Notes under the pieces: model-generated | What the model was told of the DNA's origin: nothing | The model's database searches: none | What the model saw: the letters and a program-made list of their open reading frames with translations, nothing else | Origin: Tetraselmis striata | Lineage: Eukaryota > Chlorophyta > Chlorodendrophyceae > Chlorodendrales > Chlorodendraceae | Assembly: GCA_006384855.1 (NCBI GenBank) | Contig: VCJN01001814.1 | Span: forward strand, 35,392 to 99,391 | Direction of reading: 5' to 3' | Length of the DNA stretch: 64,000 nucleotides | Made by a program: the position numbers and the translations under genes | Shown here: positions 56,178 to 64,000 of the stretch, piece by piece | Numbering within the stretch: position 1 is the stretch's first letter | Layout of the letters: the number at the start of each line of letters is the position of its first letter

Positions 56178-59100
56178 GGGTGCAGATACGGAAAGCCCTG
56201 CCGTGGGTATAGGTACACGACGCTTAGCATGTATAATCAAGAAGCAAACAAGTGCCGAAACATTCTAAAAGATAAATCGAATATGCAAGTGGTGGAATTT
56301 CCAACACTAATGTTGTTGGATCACCGTCTAAAACACTGCGGCCATCAAAATATACGTGGCACTGACCCCGAAAGGTTTGCCCTACTGGTACCGCCCGTTT
56401 GGGCGTCGGCGCATGCGAATAATGCGAGTTGGGGCAAGCCCCATCCCGCGGAGCAAAGTATTTCGGGGGCGCGATACCAGTTGTAAGGATTACATGATGC
56501 GCAACAAAAAAGTGTGAGGAAGGGCCCGACGCCAGGAAAAAAGGGCCAGAAAAGTGTAAGTGTGTTTCAGGTATCCCTTTCCCTCTGATGACCCCCCGCC
56601 CCTTCCATAAGTTTTGTAGCGGGTTGATGTACTGTGTAAAGTACTATCAACATTAGTGTTTAGGGGAAAAGTACTTCAACTGTCCATATATTGTGTAGAG
56701 GGCAGCTGCCATACGCGTAGGTGTGCATATCAAGGCACTGTGAGGGGAGCATTCAGAGCACAAGTAGTGTTCTATGGGTTCCCCTCCCCCTTCTGGCGTG
56801 GGCCCACCAGGTGAACTTTAAAGGCCGAGTGGGCAATCTGCCGGGCCGAGTACCCAAGACATGATGACGACACCCAAGACTCAAGACCTGGCCCTGCCCT
56901 TTAGGACCATTGCACGACAACGAGGACGCTGGTGCATAACGGGGGGAGAGTGTAGTATTCCATTTACTCGAGCCCTTTATAATACCGCTAGACCTAGTAG
57001 ACTGGCTATTAGCGACTACGAGTACCTACGGTACCTTGTCCTATTTTATGCTAGTCTATACCGAGTTTCCTATACATTGGGAATCCGGTACTAAGTGATA
57101 AGGCATAAATAGGCCATAAAGTTACTGGGCGAAGTTCACAGAAGTTTCCTTAATTTTCTGGTTGCTTCTAGGCAGAACACAGTAGCTGCATCACAGCACA
57201 GTACGAGTGTACTAGTCAGCAATTCCTCGTGGGTATGAATACCGCCTCGAATAGCCGATAAGAAGACTGAGATAACTACGCCAAAACCCATATGTAATCG
57301 AACCCAGAATTGACCGGCAATTGTCTACTGTTCCTTCCGCTGAGAACATGAGAAACTTTGCAATTAAGGGTACCTATTACCGCTAGGTTCCCTAATTAAT
57401 TGGGCCTTAACAGGCTGGGAGCAGTGCATGAGCGGCTGGGGCTGAGCCCCGCACCACCGCCAGTAATATCCAGGCCAGGCATATCCTTGGACGGCGATTG
57501 GCCGGGCTTGAACAGAAACCTGCCGATGGCACAGCCTAACCCACCATCTCACCCCTCCTCACCAACTCCGCCTTACGCGGTGAGGCATAACTGACGACAA
57601 CGAATTTTGCCTGAAGATCATTGTGATATGGGAAGACCGGCTTCTTGCCGAGTCTATGCTCGACTTCGAGCGGGCGTGGTTGGGGCCATGGCGGCCGGGG
57701 CTAGCAGTCGCACCTAGCGGCGCCTACTGAACAGCCAACACAACCGGCTGCTAGGCAAGACACTGCCACTGCTGTGCTCGTGTAGTTGGCAATCGGGCGG
57801 GATTCCAGATCGGAGGCATTGGACGGTTTCGTGGAACTGTGCGCTACAAGGAGCCGGACTGCCTGAAGCCGAGGTGCATTTTCTATTGGCAACACATAGC
57901 AGTGGCACACATTAGCTTTGCAGCATCATAGCACTACATGGAGGGGTGGATAGGGCCACCGTATGGTTGGGTTGCCACGATGTTGACTGTAATAAGATGA
58001 TGGCTCCAAATATTGCCCCACCCACTCTCCATTTTATGCTTGCATATGGCAGGGAACACCATGCTTCTGCACACAGCCATGTCTTCAAACCATTAAAAAA
58101 AAAGTCATGCGAAAGGTATTTATTATGCAACTTTATTGGGCATGTGCTACTAAGTACTGTGAGATCAACACAACTAAAGTAGAGGGCGGGTGAAAACGGA
58201 GGGGGGTTCCAACACATAAAACTAAATCGGACCTGCCTCATGTATCATTCATTCGTGTTTCTCTTCCGTATAATTGTCAACGGCAGACTTCAGTAGTTAC
58301 GTTCAGCAAAAGCGCCAATATAAACTACAAAGCATCCCCTTGCTGCTCTTTAATATTCGGATTTATTTCTAGAAATCGACCCGCCTAGCTGGCTTGCTTG
58401 CGTGCCGCATGTCGAAATACACATGTTGTGACTTGTTCATAATTTTCGAAGGAATTAATGGACATCTGTGCGTGCTGCAAATCATCCAAGATGGATAAAT
58501 TAAAAAACGAATTCCACCATTCGATGAGCAATGGCCGAGTTTCTATTATTTGAATGTCGGCTATTCAAGGCTGTAGTCCAAAAAACATTTAAAAACACCT
58601 GTCGAAAAACACCTGCAGGACATTCCTCGGCGTACCCGCCGCGTACCACTTAAATAATAACCACGCATTTGAAGGCGCCGGTGCAGCAGCACGCGTAGTG
58701 TGAAAGGGAGGTAGGCAAGGGATAGTCGCCGAAAAGTACGCAGGCTTAGTTACACGGCGGAAACGGGCGGGAGACTTGTGGCAATAAAGAACCACAAAAG
58801 AGGGAGTATTAGGGGGGCGGGATCTGCGGGCAGGAGGCCAACACAAAACTAAGAGAATGGTTGCATCTAGCGGACGAGGATGGTTTTACAATATTCGACG
58901 GGTACTGGGGTGACCGATGTGTTCGCCGAGGCCGTAATGTGCCGTACTACTTCGGCGGCCTTTCAGTGCGAAGCACGACCGAGCTTGCCCGGCGAGCGTG
59001 CATAGCTATGGGGCCGCCACGTCAAATTGGCGTGGCGCAGAGGCCGCGGGCAGCCGGTTGTCGACACCCGCATACCCTAGGATGAAGGGAGAGAAAGGTA

Positions 59101-60377
59101 ACCCCAAGAGCACAGCTCTATACAATTCAAAGGGAGGTAGGCAAGGGAGATTAGCCACTACCGCGGTCTTCATGACTGCGGATGAGGGGGCGAGGCGGCG
59201 TCCGGCGGAGCACAACACTTCCAGCGGTAATCCGTACGTACGACATTTCGCGATCCGAATATGGTACGAATTATATGTTTGCAAGCGCCGCGCCCCTGCA
59301 CCGCGGGACCCGCGTCGCGCCGCCCGAAGTACCCGCCCCCTGCGGGCACTTTGGGCGGCGAATCACATATCCACTAGCGCACCATATCGTCAAGCCCACC
59401 AGCTCCCGCCCAGCCCGTATCCCTACCTCCTGCCCCCATTCGAGGATACCGAGCGATCTTGGCTGGCCTGGGCGCGTGTATGTCGCGGGACAGCGGCCGA
59501 GAGGTCCACCCTCGCCGCCGTCCGATCGACCACCCACATGCATCAGGGATTCGAGTTTTGCCGACACCATTCGCCTTCATGGCCAGAACCGCGCGGATAG
59601 AAAAGTAGCTTAGCCATAATAGAAGGCATAAATAATAGTGTACGTTTTTCCCTAGCTGGTCCGACGGAGCTTGTGTCGGTACGATGTTTATGGTTGGGGC
59701 GGCGCTCAGATCGTTTGCTGCGGGATCGCCACGGAGATCCCGCCGCATATTATCAACACGTCGCATGCGCGGGCGTAGCGGTCGCGACCCCCCGATCATC
59801 GACGCAAAATAAAGAGGTACTTCTGGCGCCACGGGCGGTCGCGCAGTCGGTGGTTGACAGTCGCGTGGGCTTGCTAGAGGCTAGAGAATGGGCAATGGGC
59901 CCCACAATGTGCGCGTCGCGTTGCCGTAGGTGCACATAGTACTAACGGCGCGAACCGCATATCGGATCTTATATTCGGGAAGTTTTCGCAATATCGTATG
60001 GGTTACCGCGGGAAGTGTTGTGAGCAAGGGCGCTGCCGAGAAGGCTGCGAATAAGGACCACCGTGGGAGAGAGCCAGCAGCCGAACAGAAGCGCGGCGGC
60101 GCGGGTAAGAAGCGTATAGTCGGGTCGATGATGTGGTCGTTGTTGATTGCCGTAGAATTGCGGGGCATGGCTATAAAATTACAATTATATCATCCATTTG
60201 AAGGATGCAAACAGAATGGGGGTCGCCCACCCCACTGTAGACCAAACTACTTATTCATTCTTACTACTTAGTGCAATGTATTGTACTTTGGCATTTGTTA
60301 TTGATAAGGATTTTGTGTTGTTTCATAATTCTACGGTCTATAATTAGCAAAACAGTACCGGATGGACCGGCTCCTGC
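56178..60377. other. Intergenic, no supported gene
   Basis: Mixed AT/GC sequence with only short unsupported frames. A 20-30 nt motif (GGGAGGTAGGCAAGGGA) recurs at about 58706 and 59131. No RNA gene or complete element recognised. Confidence 0.45.
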
Positions 60378-61078
60378 TTGCGCTTTTTTGCAGCCTTTGT
60401 TGCCTCTGCATGGCGCTTGGCTTCCTCACGACTCTTCAATTACCCCGCTTGTATAGTAGCAGTCACCTTGGCCGCCATCTGCTTCTCCTCGAGCTGGGCC
60501 TTGGCGATGTCGCACTTGGCACGATCTATCAACGCGGGAAGCATTTTGTCTTCCTCCGTGTCTTCGTTGTCCTTGCCCTCCGTCCAGTATACGCTGGCGC
60601 GTTGAATGCCAACAACCAATTGGGTACCTTCTCGCCAACCGTGTTGAACAACGCGAAGGCGTGGAGCTGCATGGTATTGAGCTCTTGCATTGCGGCCATG
60701 TCCTTGGCATTCTGTTGTTTGAGCAAAAGCTGCGATATGCAGCTCAAGCCGCCCTCATCCGATTGAACACATGCATCAACTCCGGGCAATGCTTGCCCAC
60801 CATGACGACGTTGTGGGAGGTGTTCAACTTCCACAATGGATCGCCTTCATCCCAGCTTTGAAAGGCACGAAATGCCGCGGCGATCTGTGATTGCGGGAAG
60901 CCGGGAAGTTTCAAGTCAATTCTGTGAATCATTAAAGGTGCAAGGATATTTCGTTTCAAATATTCAAATACCCAACAGTGACATTTTGCGCAGTCGCCGG
61001 GCGCAAGGTAGGAGTTCAAATCCAAAGAGCAGCATATGAGGATCGCGCTCGCGCTGATATTCCATTATTTGGAATTGC
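60378..61078 (-). pseudogene. Frameshifted relic of an unknown protein
   Basis: Successive minus-strand frames read MEYQRERDPHMLL (about 61060), then SYLAPGDCAKCHCWVFEYLK, AAAFRAFQSWDEGDPLWKL and HCPELMHVFNR. The next frame reads LSCISQLLLKQQNAKDMAAM, FALFNTVGEKVPNWLLAFN and, in a third frame, DIAKAQLEEKQMAAKVTATI. The text is protein-like and continuous except for at least three frame changes (near 61020, 60755 and 60600). This suggests a decayed gene or element frame. No family recognised. Confidence 0.4.
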
Positions 61079-61680
61079 CGTCATGCTCTGCCCCCGGCCG
61101 CCCTCTTGCAATGCTGCCACCACTCGGCGGTAGTCCGCACCATGCTACCGGCTACAGGATGCACCACGGAGTCGCATCAAGGACGCATCGGACGGTATAG
61201 GCGCATATTAACCAAGTTGCCAACGGGGTCGAATGGTGTGCAGAAGATGTTGTTGACGAATCTTGTGTCACGCACACCCTCGAAGTCCTTATGGGATCGG
61301 ATGCTGCCTCATGACCGGCGGGTTTTGCGCGTCTCTCCCGACGGCCGCGAGGCCCACTACGTTGTGCCGGCACACAATACTCACACAAATCACCCCAGCT
61401 ACAAAGACTTTGTCATTGTGGGTTTCAGATCCGTGAAGTGGTTTGACCACGCGGACAGTATTATGGTTGGTTGGTGTGACTCCGCTAGGTAAGGGGTTGT
61501 GACGAATCTCGAAACCGGAGAGCCTGCTTATTCCCGGACGCGGACTGGTTTTGTCGCACTGGCGCGGAGGTCAATGGGACCGGTGCGGTAGTATTATAAC
61601 ACCCAGCACGGTCGTTCATACAAGTGTGCCGTTGTTATCATCAACCCCGGACAATATGTCCCGACTGCACCGTGGTATGT
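61079..61680. other. Intergenic, uncertain
   Basis: A plus-strand frame to 61492 (128 codons, PDGREAHYVVPAHNTHTNH in its middle) is possible coding, but nothing supports it further. Confidence 0.3.
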
Positions 61681-61682
61681 AG

Positions 61683-61856
61683 TCACGCTATATCGTGTCA
61701 ACAATAAATCGTTACAAGTGCGGTAGCTTCCTATCACCCACGATCGTTTATACGAGTATGTCACCAACCCAGGCAGACAATAGTCACGCTATATCGGGTC
61801 AACGTGAAATCGTTACAAGTCGTGAACGCCGGACATGTTTTGACAATATTAGTAAC

Positions 61857-61915
<59 letters not shown>

Positions 61916-61942
61916 TGTCAGCGATAAATCATTACAAGTGAT
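61683..61942 (+). repeat. Three spaced copies of a ~35-bp motif around a (TA)n microsatellite
   Basis: Variants of ATATCGTGTCAACAATAAAT followed by CGTTACAAGT occur at about 61690-61720, 61788-61820 and 61911-61940. (TA)n spans about 61870-61912. Related pieces occur at 63306-63345 (complement-like) and 63419-63450. Confidence 0.6.
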
Positions 61943-61961
61943 GGGCTGTCTCACAGGATGA

Positions 61962-62108
61962 TGGAGGCATCGGCGGCGGCGGAGGAGAAGGAGGAGGAGG
62001 CGGAGGAGGAAGAGGAGGTGGAGGAGGAGGCATGAGGAGGAAGAGGCGGCGGCGGGGGAGGAGCAAGCGGAGGTAGAGGAGGAGGAGCGGGCGGCCGGGG
62101 AGGGAGGG
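61962..62108 (+). repeat. GGA-rich polypurine tract
   Basis: About 145 bp, nearly all purine on the plus strand, dominated by GGAGGA and GGCGGC units. A potential triplex-forming (H-DNA) stretch. Confidence 0.7.
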
Positions 62109-62159
62109 GGGTGTATTACTACGGCTGTGAACTAATAGAAAAGAAAACCCGCCTCTGAA

Positions 62160-62560
62160 AACCCGCTTTGACGGTGGTCTGCATCTTTGCGGTGTTACTT
62201 GCTGTGCGCAACTTCCCTGGCGGTCCTTCCGCCCCGACTTCATGCTTCCTTCGTGATCAGTCCGTCCATGCTGTTTGAAACTTTGTCGCCAGACAACCCG
62301 CTGAGTTCCGCGGCCATCACCCGTTGCGCACGCGGCGGGGGTTGTTGCAACGAGTCTCTGCTTGCTTGCATGGTACCTTGGGTGGCATCCTCTCTGCCGG
62401 AGTGCATAGGGCCACGTCTGATGTCTCTGCATGTGCTCATTCCGCACCCTCTTATGGTGCTGCTTCCACCGCGCAGCTGTTGTAGTGGTCGTTTCCTATT
62501 GCACATGTTCGGGTGATTTCCTGATCGGCTTTTGCAGCTAGCTCATGTAACTATATACTA
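62160..62560 (+). repeat. 3'-coterminal dispersed repeat, long copy R7
   Basis: Longest match to 13786-14212 (about 400 bp), with GCAACTTCCCTGGCGGTCC near its start and TTTTGCAGCTAGCTCATGTAA at its end. The frame RVSACLHGTLGGILSAGV is kept, but upstream frameshifts break it. Confidence 0.7.
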
Positions 62561-63741
62561 GGAGAGAGATATATGAGCATATACGCATGCACCGTAGCAG
62601 TTAACCCCTGCATTATTGTTATTCAGTACCCACCTACTAGCTTTGCAACGATTTGGCGTGTCGTAGAGTGGTGCGTTTGGTGGTGGTTTGTGGAGGGGGG
62701 GGGGGGGGGGGGGGGCATGCCTCATGTCACCGCGGAAGTAAGAATATCAAAGCTGTGACACTTATTTACACATATAGTGCTGGGTCAAATTGTAATCACG
62801 TTTTACAGTTGCAACGAATACTCGTGTAAGGCCGATGGTGTGCGTGAAAGCAGGAATCTGAAGCGGGTGAGTCTAACACGAGATGGCGTTGAAACGTGCA
62901 TGAGTGCCATGAGGTAACGGCGGTGGGGATCAAATCATCCAGGGCAGTCGGGTTAGGGTAGGATGTAGAGTGGCATTGTTTATATCAACCTGAAGATGCA
63001 ACACTTCTAATTCTGGCCGCTGCCCGCAGCTCGCTGTCCGCTTCATGTTGCCCGCTGCTGCCTTCTCGTTCACATGCTGCCGTACGTGCGCAAACACGGC
63101 ATGTTTATGATTACTCGTGTTTATCCTTAGCAAACCCCTAACACGGGGCTCCAACCCATTTTCACCCATGCGCACGATGTGCTGGACTATCACTATTGTG
63201 CGCTCGGGGCATCCCGCTTTCAATCCGGGGTTGATGAAGTTGATGAGCACACGCAAGTCTTGAAAACCGCCCTAAACCCAAGGTGACAAGAAAATAACTA
63301 CCTCACATGTAACGATTTAACGGCGTTGACACCACAAATCGTTACTAAGATTGTGTTGTGACGATATACCATTTGCGCTGATGATAGATGGCGTGTATTA
63401 CGCCGAAAAAGTACTGCAACGAATAATCGTGTCAACGATACGTCGTTCACACATGTCATATAAGTCCCGCGCTCTGGCTCCGAAACCGGGTAGTTATCAT
63501 GATGCGCCGCGGCGGGGAGTCGCGTGCATGTGGCGCAAAAGGGGGAGTTTGACAGACCGAATTGATGGGTGGGGGGGGGGGGGGGGGGGGGGGGGTGATG
63601 AACCGGCTCCAGGGAAGGTCGTTGAAGTGACATACTCAGGATGGGCGGCGTATCGCGGAAAATGTGCGATATAGTATACGCAATGCGCTATTGCGGTGAT
63701 TACCAAATGTGGCCACGCAAAATATATGACAAATGCATTAT
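62561..63741. other. Intergenic with G21 and G25 tracts
   Basis: G runs at 62695-62715 and 63571-63595. No gene supported. Confidence 0.5.
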
Positions 63742-63944
63742 TGTCTCCCAAAATGGCGAGGGAATCGCAACACTATATGTGCAATAATGACGACACCTTG
63801 CAACCCCGACGCCATTTCGTTAGATAATGTGTGATGCCGGGTACGGCTATCGATATATATTCTTACACACCGTTTGATTATTACATTGCAGGGTGTCGTC
63901 ATTGCACATGTAGTGTTACGATTCGTACGCCATTTTGGGAGATA
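63742..63944. repeat. Inverted repeat, ~60-bp arms with ~80-bp spacer
   Basis: The left arm (about 63742-63807, containing CTCCCAAAATGGCG and AATGACGACACC) is imperfectly complementary to the right arm (about 63886-63944, GGTGTCGTCATTGCACATGT to CGCCATTTTGGGAGA). Could be a MITE-like or hairpin-forming element. Confidence 0.6.
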
Positions 63945-64000
63945 ATCCATGACGCTGGCTTCACATGCGCACATGTGGTAATAATCACATGCGCACATGG

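Noticed and set aside
56001..56486. 161-codon plus-strand frame
   Set aside because: Starts at TTG inside the dispersed repeat, and the homologous frame is not kept in copy A (1-501).
61690..61942. CRISPR array
   Set aside because: Only three imperfect repeats with unequal spacing around a TA microsatellite, in a eukaryotic context, and no cas genes.

Overview
The window looks like nuclear DNA of a eukaryotic green-lineage organism, probably an alga. Genes are split by GT-AG (and a few GC-AG) introns. Two genes have plant-plastid character: a TPR protein of the LPA1 type and a small membrane protein ending RPPRWTDRREFVDDD. The core genes are eukaryotic (AMPK beta, NDUFAF7, an eEF1A-KMT-like methyltransferase, a TSET/TPLATE small subunit). 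A short plant-type telomere-like motif (CCCTAAA) lies in one intron. GC-rich genes sit in a repeat-rich background with many 16-32 nt poly(G)/poly(C) tracts. I cannot name the species.

Layout. 1-6.7 kb is mobile DNA: a dispersed 0.5-kb repeat, an RT-less tyrosine-recombinase retroelement relic, and a non-LTR retrotransposon with a 46-bp target-site duplication. 7.5-25.9 kb holds six gene models I could splice consistently in phase: a lipocalin/FABP-like protein, a multi-pass membrane protein, a METTL13/eEF1A-KMT4-like methyltransferase, a TSPOON/LOLITA homologue, a plastid membrane protein and a plastid TPR protein. Two tRNA-derived SINE copies and a near-perfect 0.5-kb palindrome are interspersed. 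26.3-36.7 kb is a cluster of three DIRS/PAT-type retroelements: a non-autonomous one with split direct repeats, one with gag, RT-RNase H-methyltransferase and tyrosine-recombinase frames between identical 213-bp repeats, and a second RT-less relic. 37-41 kb has weak candidate genes and repeats. 43.0-44.6 kb is an AMPK/SnRK1 beta subunit. 46.7-54.4 kb is a complete nine-exon NDUFAF7 (MidA) gene on the minus strand. 54.4-64 kb is intergenic, with dispersed repeats, microsatellites and a frameshifted open-frame relic.

The cellular genes do not form a pathway or operon; they are independent eukaryotic genes (energy sensing, complex I assembly, translation-factor methylation, endocytic adaptor, plastid functions). 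All exon boundaries were inferred by eye from splice motifs, reading phase and family conservation. No alignment or RNA evidence was available.
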